A stretch of 64,000 nt of DNA, from the NCBI RefSeq assembly GCF_030384665.1, contig NC_083673.1, forward strand, positions 2,551,501-2,615,500, read 5' to 3'. Position numbers and translations under genes: made by a program. Positions 42,480-53,169 of the stretch are shown one piece after another. The number at the start of each line of letters is the position of its first letter. The first letter of the stretch is position 1. This DNA is from Lodderomyces elongisporus. Lineage: Eukaryota > Ascomycota > Pichiomycetes > Serinales > Debaryomycetaceae. The notes beneath the pieces are model-generated. The model ran no database searches. It was not told the origin of the DNA and saw nothing but the letters and a program-made list of their open reading frames with translations.

Positions 42480-43349
42480 TTATTGCTTCTTTGGTGGGTC
42501 GAATCTGAATTTTCTATTCTTGATAGGAGTCCATTTGAATCTCTTCACCCAGATAGAAAGCAAGTACAATGAAGAGATAACAATGATGGCTTTCAAACCC
42601 CACTTCTTTCTTTCATCGTGTTCTGGCTCAGCTGCCCAGTTCAAGAATGTAGTAACATCCTTGGCCATTTGTGATGTGGTGGCAGGAGTTCCATCCTCGT
42701 ACTCAACCAACTCATCAAACAAGACTCTACCCATAGCAATAGCTCCACCTGGAAAGTATGGGTTATAGTTTGAACCCTCTGGCAATACGACACCTGCTGG
42801 TGGCTCTTCTGGGTAACCGGTCAACAAGGAGAAGATGTAATCACAACCACCATGTCTTGCCTTGACAATCAATGACAAGTCTGGTGGCAATGCACCTTGG
42901 TTAGCAGCTCTTGCAGCTTGCTCATTCTCGTATGGACTAGGAACGTAATCTGACAATTTACCTGGTCTCTTTCTTGGTTTACCTTCATCATCTGGCTCAT
43001 CATCGTATTCAAGTTCCTCGGCCATAGCCTTAGCTTCAGAAGTAGTGTGTGAAGAACCAACCAAGTTTCTCCAAGCAATTCTCTCCAATGAATGGCATGC
43101 AGCACAAACTTCTTTGTAAACTTGCCATCCTCTTCTAATTGAGGCGTGGTCAAATGTCTCAAACATACCATTGTGTGACCAATTGTATGATGGAGGGTGT
43201 AAACCGTGCTCAGCTGCAGTCATTGCGTTGGCAGTCATGGAGTCTTGGTATAATAAATAAGATGCGGTTAATCCAGTGACACCTACACCACCTGCAATGA
43301 ACTTTTGCACAAGAGGCTGATTAGCCATTTTGAAAGCTGACTTGAACAT
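42480..43349 (-). CDS. CYT1: cytochrome c1, haem subunit of respiratory complex III
   Basis: A 289-residue cytochrome c1, which passes electrons from the Rieske protein to cytochrome c in the mitochondrial inner membrane. The covalent haem site CAACH is at 82-86. The cytochrome c1 signatures ALPPDLSLIVKARHGG, DYIFSLLTGY and NPYFPGGAIAMG follow. One C-terminal membrane anchor (LKAIIVISSLYLLSIWVKRF) and a basic matrix tail close it. A short positively charged presequence is at the N-terminus. ATTGG (CCAAT on the coding strand) lies at 43396-43400 and 43817-43821; yeast CYT1 is a known Hap2/3/4/5 target, though the first of these is probably too close to the start to be functional. Confidence 0.97.
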   Translation of the reverse strand: MFKSAFKMANQPLVQKFIAGGVGVTGLTASYLLYQDSMTANAMTAAEHGLHPPSYNWSHNGMFETFDHASIRRGWQVYKEVCAACHSLERIAWRNLVGSSHTTSEAKAMAEELEYDDEPDDEGKPRKRPGKLSDYVPSPYENEQAARAANQGALPPDLSLIVKARHGGCDYIFSLLTGYPEEPPAGVVLPEGSNYNPYFPGGAIAMGRVLFDELVEYEDGTPATTSQMAKDVTTFLNWAAEPEHDERKKWGLKAIIVISSLYLLSIWVKRFKWTPIKNRKFRFDPPKKQ

Positions 43350-44557
43350 CCTGATTATAAAATGTAAAGATTTGGGATTTTACGTAAAGTGTTCAATTGG
43401 GGGGAAAAACGTGTGTAGAAGCAGTTGTTGCTAAAGCACTCTTGATGATTCGTTACTATTATTATTGATTTATTTATTTATTTATTAATTTTGCTTTGCT
43501 TTTCAATGGCTGATCAACAAAGATTTCAAGAAATAAATAAATGAATAAAACGAAAAACAACAAAAAAAACCTTTCAAATTGACTTCAATTTCTTCAATGT
43601 TAAGTTTTAGCAAAAAAAAGAAAAAAAGAAATCAGATTATTGTTTGGAAACTGGAGGTGTATAATATCTGATGTCTGTTTCAGTAAAGAAAAGAATGTCA
43701 AACGTCCTCAAGTATTTCAGTGTAGTGTGTGTTTGTGTGTGTTTGTATTTGTCCAAGATAGGATGGTCGAAATAGTGATAACTCTTTGATGGTTTCTTGT
43801 ATTTGCTACTTTTTCTATTGGTTACAGAAAAATTGACCTATTTTTTTTTTTCAAAGATACTTTTTTTTTTTTTCCTCTGTCTCTGTCTCTGTCTCTGTCT
43901 CTGTCCCTCTCTCTCTCTCGTTCTTAAAGACTGAGTCGTGTTTTTCCTTGCCTGGTATTAGCGAAATTAGAATACGACACTGGATAATATAAGTCAAATG
44001 AATGAGTGAAAAAAAAAAAAAAAAAAAAAAAAAGGAAAATATGGAAAATATGGAAAACCAACTGAGACTCAACGACTGAGAGTTGAAAAAGTTAGAGAGA
44101 AAAAAAAAAAAAAAAAAATTTGTAAACATAATACACTTGGTAGCATAAATTTCCAAAGTACGACAATCGTCCATGACATTTATAAAGCACAAAAGATTAT
44201 TGGCTCAACAAAACTTTGCATAGCACAGAATATATACAGTGTCGTGAGTAGTGTGTCTCGAAAAGAAAAGAAACGACACTACACTACACTACAACGGAAA
44301 ATCAATATAGAGCAAAAAAAAAAGATCAAAATAAAATTAAATTAAATTTAAAATTAAATTTAAATTAAAACCTAAAAAGAAGACAAGACGAAATAGATAA
44401 CAGCGCGATAGCGCTACATTGTCTTTTAGGTGTGTGTGTGTGTGTATTCTTTCCCCTACATCCCTCTGTCTTTTTTTTTATTTATTTATTTACCAAAATT
44501 GTTCTAGCTTTTCCATTTTCTTATTCGAATTTGGTCCTCGTCCTTGTCTAAGTCGGT
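43350..44557. other. CYT1 upstream region and AIM29 3' flank
   Basis: 1.2 kb without a gene. It holds a (TCTCTG)n array at about 43875-43905, poly-A runs at 44009-44033 and 44101-44118, an (ACACT)n stretch near 44275-44291, alternating A/T blocks at 44330-44370, a small GC-rich inverted repeat (AGCGC/GCGCT) at about 44402-44415 and (GT)n near 44431-44445. Confidence 0.5.
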
Positions 44558-44992
44558 TCACCATTTCTCTTCTGGATTCTTCTTAAACTCTAGATATGCA
44601 TCCCAGTTGAACACACTGATTTCAGTCTCGTTTCTTACATTCAAATCCCAAAGACTTTTTCCCTTTAGAACCTCTTCTCCTTGTTTTAACAAGACCCATT
44701 CATCATCTTTTTCAAAATTAATCACCAAGTTCATAGACTTCGAGCCGTGTGCTTGAGTGTATATCTTCATTGAGTCATACGAAACGTTTCTATAAGGACG
44801 CAAAGCGCCCGCAGTGTTGATTTCTGAGTGCACTTGTTCTAATAACCTGTGCGGTGTTGTAGATTTCAAATCGATATCCTTAATGATTATGTTTTTCACA
44901 TTTCTATATGGAAAAGATTTGATTATTCGAATAGTGATGAGTGCATCTGTGGCAGGTCTATTGTTTGAAGTTAAAGCTTCCAAGTCTGACAT
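44558..44992 (-). CDS. AIM29: AIM29 / UPF0538 family protein
   Basis: A 144-residue protein of the UPF0538 (C2orf76-like) family, whose S. cerevisiae member is Aim29. Conserved blocks are visible along nearly the whole length: TIRIIKSFPYRNVKN, ALRPYRNVSYDSMKIYTQAHGSK, NLVINFEKDDEW and the end FKKNPEEKW. The molecular function is not known; the yeast name comes from a mitochondrial-inheritance screen. No signal or membrane segment is seen. Length matches the family. Confidence 0.9.
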   Translation of the reverse strand: MSDLEALTSNNRPATDALITIRIIKSFPYRNVKNIIIKDIDLKSTTPHRLLEQVHSEINTAGALRPYRNVSYDSMKIYTQAHGSKSMNLVINFEKDDEWVLLKQGEEVLKGKSLWDLNVRNETEISVFNWDAYLEFKKNPEEKW

Positions 44993-45703
44993 TACGGGGA
45001 AGAAGAATGGAAAAAGGGAAAAGGGAAAAGGGAAACAATGTTGTTATTAATGTCTGATGAGTAGTATCTCAAGTAGATGTGAGAGAAATGAATGCGATCT
45101 ACGAAAAAAAAAAATTAAATGGAAATCGAGATATACAGCACACAAAATAAGGTTCTAGTGCCACGTTAAGTTGTTTTCTAGTCAAATCTCACCAAATCTC
45201 ACCAAATCTCACCAAACCAAAAAAAAAAAAATATGAGTTTCTACAAACAAGTTGTTTCAAGGAACTCAGTGGTGGGGGGGGAGTGGAATAAAGAAAAAAT
45301 AGAAAGGAAGGATAGAGAAGAAAAAGAAGAGGAAGAAAATAATAAAGAAAGAAGCAGGTCAACAAATTCTGAAAAAATTATATTATCTCTAGTTTAAATT
45401 GTGAAAAAAAAAATGCATAAAGATTAACCAGAGGTTTGTTTGTTTTTTTTTTCATTTATTTCCTTTTTCATTTATTTCCATTCATTTTTATTTTATTTTT
45501 TTATTTTATACTGGATACTGAAAAATGAACACTGGATATTAATAATTACATATCAAATAATGCGTATACACATCTTGCTAGATTTTAAAACTTTAAATTT
45601 CATTCTTCTTTTTTCATGTATTGACCAAGCACCTTCGCTGCATATTGCTCTTGATTCAAAATAAAAAAAACTTATTGCTGTTTTCCATACTTTGAGTCAA
45701 TCT
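44993..45703. other. AIM29 upstream region and CKA2 3' flank
   Basis: 711 bp. Three tandem copies of an 11-bp unit (AAATCTCACCA) lie at about 45184-45216, followed by poly-A and a G run near 45274-45281. No gene seen. Confidence 0.5.
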
Positions 45704-46690
45704 TTATAACTTAAAGAATGGATGATCCATAGCCTCCTTCGCCGTTGGCCTAAGCTGATGATCATAAGTAAGCAACTTATCAATCAAGTCCAACACCTCT
45801 TCACTTATCAAATGTCGGTTCTCGCTGTTGATAAACGATTTCCATGGTTTTCTCGAATAGTTCCCGAGTATATCATCATAATCTGAGCTTAGTTTGATCC
45901 CGTATTTGTGCACATATTTCATCAACCCTTCGGTGCCCAAAACTTTGGCGATTTGAACCAACTGATCATTGTTTGAATCACCCCTAAACAATGGCTCTTT
46001 CTTGAAAATAATGGCACCAAGCATACATCCTACAGACCAAAGGTCAAGGGAGTAATCGTATTGTTGCAAATTAATCAATAGCTCAGGACCCTTGTGGTAC
46101 CTAGATGCCACCCGTACATTATAATCCATTCCCGAGTGGTAAAACTCCGCCAATCCCCAATCGATCAAACGAAGTTTTTTGCCCATCGGGTCAATCATAA
46201 TATTCTGCGGCTTCACATCACGATGGATGATACCCATCGAGTGCGAATAGTCAAGCGCAATCAATAACTGTGTGAAATAAAACTGGATATCCTTGACTGT
46301 GAATTTGGGGTATAAAACTCTAAAGTCGACATTGTTTATCTTTTCGAATATCAACGCTGGAATCTTGGACTGTTCATCCCTTACAACATCTAATAATCCA
46401 ACAATATTTGGACCACCAGTTAGATTCTGTAGGATCTTCACCTCTCGATATATCTTTTTGAGTTTCACTGGCTTCAATACCTTGATCACACAGGGCTCGT
46501 CGTTGAGAACATTCAAGCCTTGAAATACTTCAGAGTACTTGCCTCGTCCAATCTTATTGACAATTTCGTAATTCTTGATATCTCCCCAAACAATCTTGTG
46601 GTTTTCATAATCCCAATATTCCAGTGGCTTCTGGTTGTTGACATCAGCGTAAACTTTAGCAACTGAATAAACTCGTGTCCTCGTTGTCAT
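45704..46690 (-). CDS. CKA2: casein kinase 2 catalytic (alpha) subunit
   Basis: A 328-residue CK2 alpha subunit, a constitutively active Ser/Thr kinase for acidic sites that works with CKB regulatory subunits. Seen: GRGKYSEVF (48-56), catalytic Lys in VIKVLKP near 70, the CK2-specific basic cluster KPVKLKKI (73-80), HRDVKPQN at 156-163, the CK2 variant DWG at 177-179 instead of DFG, and [14 protein letters not shown]. It lacks the insertion that distinguishes S. cerevisiae Cka1, so CKA2 is the better label. The leader directly before the ATG is a (TTTG)n/(TTTA)n run. Divergent from SLD7. Confidence 0.93.
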   Translation of the reverse strand: MTTRTRVYSVAKVYADVNNQKPLEYWDYENHKIVWGDIKNYEIVNKIGRGKYSEVFQGLNVLNDEPCVIKVLKPVKLKKIYREVKILQNLTGGPNIVGLLDVVRDEQSKIPALIFEKINNVDFRVLYPKFTVKDIQFYFTQLLIALDYSHSMGIIHRDVKPQNIMIDPMGKKLRLIDWGLAEFYHSGMDYNVRVASRYHKGPELLINLQQYDYSLDLWSVGCMLGAIIFKKEPLFRGDSNNDQLVQIAKVLGTEGLMKYVHKYGIKLSSDYDDILGNYSRKPWKSFINSENRHLISEEVLDLIDKLLTYDHQLRPTAKEAMDHPFFKL

Positions 46691-46835
46691 TGTTTGTTTG
46701 TTTATTTATTTGTTTGTTTGTTTGTTTATTTGTTTGTTTCACTTTTGATTCCTTATCTTAAATATTCGATGAGCTATGTATTGATTTTACGAATTGTTTC
46801 TCTTTCTGTTTCTCACTCCCAATCTTTCTTTCTTT

Positions 46836-46867
<32 letters not shown>

Positions 46868-47354
46868 CTCCTTATTGATGCCGGCTCAAGCTATTAGCGA
46901 GTGGTAAAGTATAAAGAAGATACTCTTTGATCCTTCAAAGGCAAAATAAGTGGTGAGCTAAACGAAGCTTATAGAGCACGTCTCAACCGACGACCTCAAA
47001 TCCTTAATTGTTCTTTGCCTCTTCGTTTCTTCTACTACTTCTTCTGCTCACACAATTTTAATTTCTGTCTCACAACATCCGAAAAAAAATTACATAGACT
47101 ACATATAATGCATACACTTGCACGTATTCGCACATATTTGCACACGTTACATATACACTGAGAGATGAACACATGGGATATCGGATAAGCTCATTCCATG
47201 AATCCATGTAGAGCAAATTCAGCCACATTTTGATATCTACGAGGTAAAGACTTTTCAAATAAAGTACTTGCCAATTGTTATAACCATAATCATTATCATT
47301 ATCATCATCGCCATCCTTCCTCCCCCCCCCACCTTCTCCTAAACATTATTATTT
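46691..47354. promoter_or_regulatory. divergent CKA2/SLD7 promoter region
   Basis: 664 bp shared upstream region. A (TTTG)n/(TTTA)n tract at 46691-46740 abuts the CKA2 start, followed by (TCTT)n/(TC)n/(TCTA)n near 46827-46868, and a run of C at 47322-47330 close to the SLD7 start. No specific regulatory site recognised. Confidence 0.45.
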
Positions 47355-48341
47355 ATGAGGTTGCTATATACAGCTTCTTTGACTGATGGAGACTCTACAT
47401 TTGGAGATATCCAGTTTTGGAAAGGCTCTTGTTCTGTATCAAACTCGGACAACATAAGTAGCAACTACAACAATGAAAAAGGAAACAAAAACAACGACGA
47501 CAAAAACAAATACAAAAACAAAAACAAAAACAAAAACTTAAAAAGTAATGATAGCATGCCTTCCGGATATAAAGGTTACTTTAAATTAAAAGCTGTGTCA
47601 AGAATAAAGTATTTAAGTATTCCGGTGTATCTAGTATCGGGTAAGAGTAATTTCACAATATTCACGAACAATGCTGATACCGAAGCATATTTCAAAAGTC
47701 AGATAGTGGATGGAAAACCTAATCAGAGCAGTATTGGTGATGATGTAGGCCTTCTTGCAAAACTCAACTCTTCAAAGTACATTGTCTTTTACTATAGCAT
47801 GCACCATGTGAAATCATTCGAGATTGACTTTGCGCTTCTTGAAAGATTACAAAAGACTATGAAAAACAAACAGTTGCAAAATAACACATTTATACTTGAT
47901 CCAAAGGAAGATCTGCCGAGTCATCCATCTGCAATTTTTGAAAAAGTCTTACAAAAGAAACAACAGCAGAGGCTAGGGTCCAATCCTTTCTTAGTACAAA
48001 ATGCTGGGCTGAAGCTGCGGCTGTTGCTGTCTCTCTCCACTAATGAATCAATCACGATGGCTTTAAATAAGCTCATTTCGTCGGGACTTCGATTGAGAGG
48101 TTTATCATTGAATCAAGCCTCATCGACAAACGAAAAGTTGAAAATCAAGGAGATTCATCAAATGACGCTGAAAGCTGCCTTGTTCTCTTTGAGAAAGTAT
48201 AACACCATTAGCAATAGTAGTAACGCCAGCAGCAATAATAACACGCGTGAAGGGGAATCGAGAAGAAAACATCCTATACAGCTATCTGATTTACAAGAAA
48301 CTGTTGAAACTTTACTACATTTGTTTGTCGATCTCGAATAA
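47355..48341 (+). CDS. SLD7: DNA replication initiation factor Sld7
   Basis: A 328-residue protein matching Sld7, the partner of Sld3 in loading Cdc45 at replication origins. The best evidence is near the C-terminus: LISSGLRLRGLSLNQ and the end LQETVETLLHLFVDLE, which match remembered Sld7 blocks. The N-terminal half also fits (GDIQFWKG, YFKLKAVSRIKYLSIPVYL, AYFKSQIVDG). An Asn/Lys-rich low-complexity insert at about residues 38-66 and an Asn/Ser-rich insert near 287-300 make it longer than the S. cerevisiae protein. Several CTG codons cluster before the C-terminal domain. Convergent with MRPL10, only 86 bp away. Confidence 0.88.
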   Translation: MRLLYTASLTDGDSTFGDIQFWKGSCSVSNSDNISSNYNNEKGNKNNDDKNKYKNKNKNKNLKSNDSMPSGYKGYFKLKAVSRIKYLSIPVYLVSGKSNFTIFTNNADTEAYFKSQIVDGKPNQSSIGDDVGLLAKLNSSKYIVFYYSMHHVKSFEIDFALLERLQKTMKNKQLQNNTFILDPKEDLPSHPSAIFEKVLQKKQQQRLGSNPFLVQNAGLKLRLLLSLSTNESITMALNKLISSGLRLRGLSLNQASSTNEKLKIKEIHQMTLKAALFSLRKYNTISNSSNASSNNNTREGESRRKHPIQLSDLQETVETLLHLFVDLE

Positions 48342-48427
48342 AATGCAGAACATCACATTTATGATATTCTACAAATATATATGTATATATATATATATAT
48401 ATTTGTATGTTTATGTACAAAATAGTT

Positions 48428-49288
48428 TTAGTTAAGATCATTCACGCTCACTGTTCTATTTGTAGCCCTGAAAGCGGTTGATGAGGCATCTTGTAATTGC
48501 TCCTCAAGAGATTTGAATTTGGAAACAACTTTCTTTGCTTTACGATTATCGTACTCTTCACGTGCAATCCTCAATGGCTCTGCTAATATAGACTCATCCT
48601 TGGCCAAGTATCCCCTTTTTTCAGGATCGCTATAGTATTGAATATCTTTTTGGGATGTGGGTCTAGCTGGTAATGGAACATAACCTTTTCTAAGCAAAAA
48701 CTTTTCAGGGTCGAGGTGGGCCCTAAGTCCCAAATTCGTGAAATATCTTGCAGTGAATGTCACATTTGCCGCCTCTATTTGCTCGATTGCTGGAATTGTT
48801 GCCTTTGATGCCTCGATATTCAATGGTACGTTAAAAGTGGATCCCTTCAGTGCATAAAGTTTAACTCCGTCCTTTATCGACCCCGTGATCAACCCGCAAT
48901 CTCTCATCACCTTGATTGTCAAAGTCTCGCCCTCTTTGAGGGGTATTTTCCCGTTGTTCCAATAATCCTGGATCTTGTCTAATCTGACCTTGTGATAGTC
49001 CATGGCATTATGAGCATTGCTGAATCCGTAAAATGGAAGTCTCTTATAAAGTGGTGTTTGACCACCTTCAAACAAAAATGGCACTTTTCCTCTAGCTTTT
49101 TGACCCTTTTGACCACGTCCAGAGGTTTTACCTTTGTCCGAAGAAGCACCACGACCTAAACGCTTGTATCCCTTGACGGAACCTTCGCTTGGTTCTAAAC
49201 GGCCCAAGTACCCTAGACTTCTCATGGAATTTTTAGTCACATTCATGATGGGCTTTGAAAAGCCTATAAGCAGACTCGAGGCAATCAT
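48428..49288 (-). CDS. MRPL10: mitochondrial large-subunit ribosomal protein uL15m
   Basis: A 286-residue uL15 family protein of the mitochondrial ribosome. The L15 signature is clear: RLGRGASSDKGKTSGRGQKG then PFLFEGGQTPLYKRLPFYGF. A long C-terminal extension, including TARYFTNLGLRAHLDPEKF, is typical of the yeast mitochondrial form. I start at the ATG giving MIASS, which yields a short hydrophobic and basic presequence; the frame is open further upstream only from a non-ATG codon. Divergent from SEM1. Confidence 0.92.
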   Translation of the reverse strand: MIASSLLIGFSKPIMNVTKNSMRSLGYLGRLEPSEGSVKGYKRLGRGASSDKGKTSGRGQKGQKARGKVPFLFEGGQTPLYKRLPFYGFSNAHNAMDYHKVRLDKIQDYWNNGKIPLKEGETLTIKVMRDCGLITGSIKDGVKLYALKGSTFNVPLNIEASKATIPAIEQIEAANVTFTARYFTNLGLRAHLDPEKFLLRKGYVPLPARPTSQKDIQYYSDPEKRGYLAKDESILAEPLRIAREEYDNRKAKKVVSKFKSLEEQLQDASSTAFRATNRTVSVNDLN

Positions 49289-49817
49289 TATTGAGTCTTT
49301 TGATGGTGGTGGTAAAAGCAGTAGCAGTAGCTGCAATAGTGGGCAAGAGTAAGTAAATGGCCTGCTGACTTAGCTTGTGAATCTTTAAAAGTAAGAAGAT
49401 CGAAAATTTTGTGAATATGTGTGTGCGACTTGACCTGGCTTTACTTGGAGAGAGGGAAAATAAAGCGAAAAAATTATGCGAAAAAACAGAGAGAAAGAAT
49501 GAGAAAACGAGAAATAATTGTCGCGTCGGTTGTGTCGCAAAAATAGTGTTGCGTTTTACATTTCCTTCTATCGCCAACACTCTTGATTGATGCGATCGCG
49601 AAAAAAGCTCCCACAATGTAAATTGCCACTAGCATATTCCAAACCGCCATAAACCCTCGTCACAATTGCAAAAGAGTTTACTAGCATTAGATACTGTTTG
49701 TTTTCATTTTCCTTTCTATTTCCTTACATTTCATTTATAATTTTAATTTTCTAATTTTTTTTAACCACAACCACCATCTCCCATTTTTAAAGTCGAACAA
49801 TCATATAACGTTGCACA
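49289..49817. promoter_or_regulatory. divergent MRPL10/SEM1 promoter region
   Basis: 529 bp. AGTGGCAAT (reverse strand of 49622-49630) differs at both ends from the proteasome element GGTGGCAAA bound by Rpn4 and lies about 190 bp before SEM1, a proteasome-lid gene. This is a weak match and may be chance. No other site recognised. Confidence 0.3.
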
Positions 49818-50111
49818 ATGGCTAATGCAAACACTAAAGATACCCTGAAAGTTTCAGCAAAGGAGGAGCAAGCTCAAGCTCAAGTACCGGCTCAAGAGCA
49901 AGAGCAAGAAAATAAAGCAATCAAGACTTTAGAAGAAGACGATGAATTTGAAGATTTTCCCGAAGATGAAAATGATTGGGTGAATGAAAATAAAGTTAAG
50001 GAATCAACATTATGGGAAGAAGACTGGGACGACGAAGATGATCAAGATGCATTTTCGCAAAAGCTTAAGGAAGAACTTATAAAAGCTCAAAAAGCAGTGC
50101 ATTCTTCTTAG
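49818..50111 (+). CDS. SEM1: Sem1/Dss1, proteasome lid and TREX-2 subunit
   Basis: A 97-residue very acidic protein of the DSS1/SEM1 family, a small disordered subunit of the 26S proteasome lid and of the TREX-2 mRNA-export complex. The two acidic/aromatic binding blocks are present: EEDDEFEDFPEDENDW and LWEEDWDDEDDQDAFSQKLKEEL. The N-terminal third is a Gln/Ala/Glu-rich low-complexity stretch. Compared with the usual FPxxDW followed closely by WxxxWDD, there is a short insert between the blocks. The ATG is in a good context (ACAATGG). Confidence 0.93.
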   Translation: MANANTKDTLKVSAKEEQAQAQVPAQEQEQENKAIKTLEEDDEFEDFPEDENDWVNENKVKESTLWEEDWDDEDDQDAFSQKLKEELIKAQKAVHSS

Positions 50112-51144
50112 TCGATGTATATGTACAAAAGTTGTTATTACCAAGAAAGATAAAAGAAGAAGCGGAAGAAGAAGAAGAAGAAGAAGAAGAAGAAGAAGAA
50201 GAAGAAGAATCAGAGTGGATAATTTAGAAATTGCATAGAAACAATTGTTCCTTTTTGTTCTCAGTATGGAGGAATGGTTTATTTGATGGAGCGTTTATTT
50301 CCATTCATTTTCATTTTTTTCAACAAAGTTTATCATCATGATTTATTTGTCCCGACCAATGACCAGGTAAAGATGGGAAGATAACTAAAATAACACAATC
50401 CCTCATCGTATTCGTCAGCTAAGGGAACATAGTCAAACCTCCAAAAAGGGTTTCCAGATATACTTTGTATGGAATGGCTTATGAATACAAAGAAAGAAAA
50501 AAAGGAAAGATGAAACATGTGTATGTTTGGGTTAGCAATAGATGAAATTTTGTATAGCTATCAAAAGTGAAGCAGAGAAAAAGCAATTGAATCTTGTTTT
50601 GTTTATTGTTGTAAAATTTTAAATCTATATTCTCTAGGAATTCAACTTCTCCTATTATAGTGTTCCAAGGAGACTTTATGTTTCTTTTTCATAAAATGAA
50701 TCTTGAATATAACTTGAATATGGAGTAGACTATTTGCAATTGCAAGTCTAAATGTGATGTTGATGTAAAGAAGTTCCTAGTTATTTCTTCGAGTATATAT
50801 GAATTAGATTCAAGACCATTCCTTCCAAAAAAAATAAAAAATAAACTAAATATTTAAACCGAATTGTTGCAAAATTTCACGTAATTTATAAATTCAAAGA
50901 CTTGAAAACATAAAAATGGATATTAAATAGAAAAAGGAACAAACGTGACTGGAAAAAACAACCGTCATTTTTATGAATCCTTCTATTCACACAATTGATA
51001 CAGTGTTCATTACTTTTAAGCAAATAGGTAATATATTTGATCCTCTAGTGAGGAAGTTTATTTTATGTCATCCCGTAAAGTATATTTTTGACAGCTATAA
51101 TTCACCAAGACTTTGTTGTGCAGCAAGAACTTACAACAAAACAA
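50112..51144. other. intergenic SEM1 to tRNA-Gly
   Basis: 1 kb. A (GAA)n microsatellite of about 15 units lies at 50156-50209 just after SEM1, probably in its 3' UTR. The rest is AT-rich with no credible gene. Confidence 0.5.
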
Positions 51145-51215
51145 GCGCAAATGGTTTAGTGGTAAAATCCAACGTTGCCATCGTTGGGCCCCCGGTTCGA
51201 TTCCGGGTTTGCGCA
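51145..51215 (+). tRNA. tRNA-Gly (anticodon GCC)
   Basis: 71-nt cloverleaf. Acceptor GCGCAAA (51145-51151) pairs with TTTGCGC (51208-51214), with A as discriminator base. The anticodon arm is CAACG-TTGCCAT-CGTTG, so the anticodon is GCC. The T arm CCCGG-TTCGATT-CCGGG provides the B box. A T run (51220-51227) follows as pol III terminator. No intron. Confidence 0.97.
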
Positions 51216-51696
51216 TTTCTTTTTTTTTCTCGAAAAAACTAGTAGGTATTTTGGTATTTTGCTATTTATTCCTCATTTTTTTTTTATTTTTAACGATTGT
51301 TATCATTTTTGGATAAAGGTACTTTTAATTGAAACATTGGCTTGCTGAAGGATAGAAACTACTTCTTTTTGCCTACTATATGATTCTATGATATATAGGA
51401 TCCAGGTATTTTGCAAATTATGTTGTATGCCAAAATTACCATTCCTTTTCTTTTCTTTCGTCTGTTTAGTTTTTTTTTTTCCAAAGAATTTTCACAACAA
51501 GGCGCGGGCGAGAAAGCCGCAATTTTTGCAATCTTCAACCTCCATTACTCTTATCATCAATAGTTTTTTTGGTGGAGAAGAAGTAGTAGTAGTAAGAGTT
51601 TTCAACAAATAAAATAAAAAAATAGACAAAGAAGAAAAGAAGAAAAGAAGAAAAGAAGAAAAGAAGAAAGGAACAGAAAACAGCAGCAGTACAGTA
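51216..51696. other. intergenic tRNA-Gly to GNT1-like gene
   Basis: 481 bp with a T-rich run near 51471-51480 and an AAGAAGAAA-type repeat at about 51625-51668 just before the next start codon. No gene seen. Confidence 0.5.
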
Positions 51697-53169
51697 ATGG
51701 AACAGATACAGGCTGTAAAGAGTTCGAGAAGGTCTCTCTATAAAAATTGGGAATTTAAACTTGCAATTTTTCTCATTGGTTATTTTCTAATCACTAATGG
51801 AATCTTTAGCAACACTAGCTATATGCTGCTGCTGCTGCTGCTGCTGCTGCGGCCGCTACTGTTGCAAAAAGGCCTTGGCCGACATTTAAAAGTGATTCCT
51901 GAGGAAATCATTGACTATTATGATCAGAAAACTACATTACAAAACACCGAAAAGTTGGCATATATGCAATATGCTACAAACTACGAGTATTTGAATTTAG
52001 CAATTTTAAACTTTGTTCAACTTAGAAAAGCCCAGACTCAGATACCAAATCTCGTCATTTTGTATGATGAGATACTTCAATTTTATGATAGTGATCGATG
52101 GAGTGATTTATTTCAAGTTGCGAATTACCATGGGATCACAATGAGACCAACACTGCTCATTAAATCTAATTATGACGATCAACTGCCTTGGGCCGCGTCT
52201 TTTACCAAATTACAAGTGTTTGTGCAGGATGATTTTGATCGTATTGTTTACATTGATGCCGATTCCATGTTTGTCAATTCATCGTTTGTGGCAGGCGGAA
52301 AAGCAATTAATAAAATGAATGGAGTGAGCCACATTGATGAACTATTTAAAATTCCACAAGAATTTGACGTGGCTCTACCTCAAGCATATTGGTTGAATCA
52401 TATTGTTGAGGGTAAGAGCCCACCTAAATATACTCAGCCAGTAATAGAGATTCCCACCAAGAGGACACACAAGCTCCAAATGCGGAAACTAGTCAATGAG
52501 TTGAACAAGAGTCAAGATTGGCGCATATTGCCACTGTTGGTGTATGAAGATCACAAATTTGAAAATTTCAATGACTTTTTTGCCAACCACGTTATGGTTA
52601 TTAAACCATCAAAAGATGTTTATAATGAGCTTTTAAAGTACGTTTTCAACCCTTGGTATTGGTCTCTAACAAACCGCAAGAATGTGAAGAAGTCATCGGA
52701 CTACGATATGGAGATTTTAAACAAATACTTGGATACAAAATTGCGCAAAGGTGCTATAAATGTGGGAATCTTGCCGCATAGAGTGTATGGAGTATTAACT
52801 GGCGAGTTTGGAGAGGAGTGGCATGCACGATTCATTACAGAACCGCAATACCTTCCATTTGTTAAGAAACGATCCAACAAAGGGTGGGATCCAGTCTCCA
52901 TATTTAGCAAAGTGAAATTGGTTCATTTTTCAGATAGTCCAATACCAAAGCCATGGGAAGAGGAACGAGAAAATGCCAATCAAGAATCTCAGGGAGGAAA
53001 ATACTATGATACGAAACGTACTTTTTGCAAGACAAGTAACTTGACAGAGTACCATGAAAAATTCCCACATTTCAAACCGCGATTAGTCGAAGATTGTGTT
53101 AGCGTTGATATATGGAACTGGATAAGAAAGAAGTTTAAAGAGAGCCAAAAAGATTTGTGGTTTTGTTGA
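51697..53169 (+). CDS. GNT1-like N-acetylglucosaminyltransferase (type II membrane protein)
   Basis: A 490-residue Golgi-type glycosyltransferase of the GT8-related Gnt1 group; the S. cerevisiae enzyme adds GlcNAc to N-glycan mannose. A short cytosolic end is followed by one signal-anchor segment (FKLAIFLIGYFLITNGIF). Eight CTG codons in a row (residues 44-51) come next: Ser under the CUG-Ser code, forming a stalk, but Leu under the standard code. Catalytic DxD is DAD at 187-189 in IVYIDADSMF. PWAASFTKLQVF, ANHVMVIKPSK, LPHRVYGVLTGEFG and KLVHFSDSPIPKPW fit the family. Exact donor and acceptor are inference. Confidence 0.8.
   Translation: MEQIQAVKSSRRSLYKNWEFKLAIFLIGYFLITNGIFSNTSYMLLLLLLLLRPLLLQKGLGRHLKVIPEEIIDYYDQKTTLQNTEKLAYMQYATNYEYLNLAILNFVQLRKAQTQIPNLVILYDEILQFYDSDRWSDLFQVANYHGITMRPTLLIKSNYDDQLPWAASFTKLQVFVQDDFDRIVYIDADSMFVNSSFVAGGKAINKMNGVSHIDELFKIPQEFDVALPQAYWLNHIVEGKSPPKYTQPVIEIPTKRTHKLQMRKLVNELNKSQDWRILPLLVYEDHKFENFNDFFANHVMVIKPSKDVYNELLKYVFNPWYWSLTNRKNVKKSSDYDMEILNKYLDTKLRKGAINVGILPHRVYGVLTGEFGEEWHARFITEPQYLPFVKKRSNKGWDPVSIFSKVKLVHFSDSPIPKPWEEERENANQESQGGKYYDTKRTFCKTSNLTEYHEKFPHFKPRLVEDCVSVDIWNWIRKKFKESQKDLWFC

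Noticed and set aside
49289..49336. Longer N-terminus for MRPL10
   Set aside because: The extension begins at TTG and adds only a low-complexity hydrophobic stretch.
49622..49630. Proteasome-associated Rpn4 site for SEM1
   Set aside because: AGTGGCAAT differs from GGTGGCAAA at both ends, and CUG-clade yeasts are thought to use another Rpn4 motif; kept only as a weak note.
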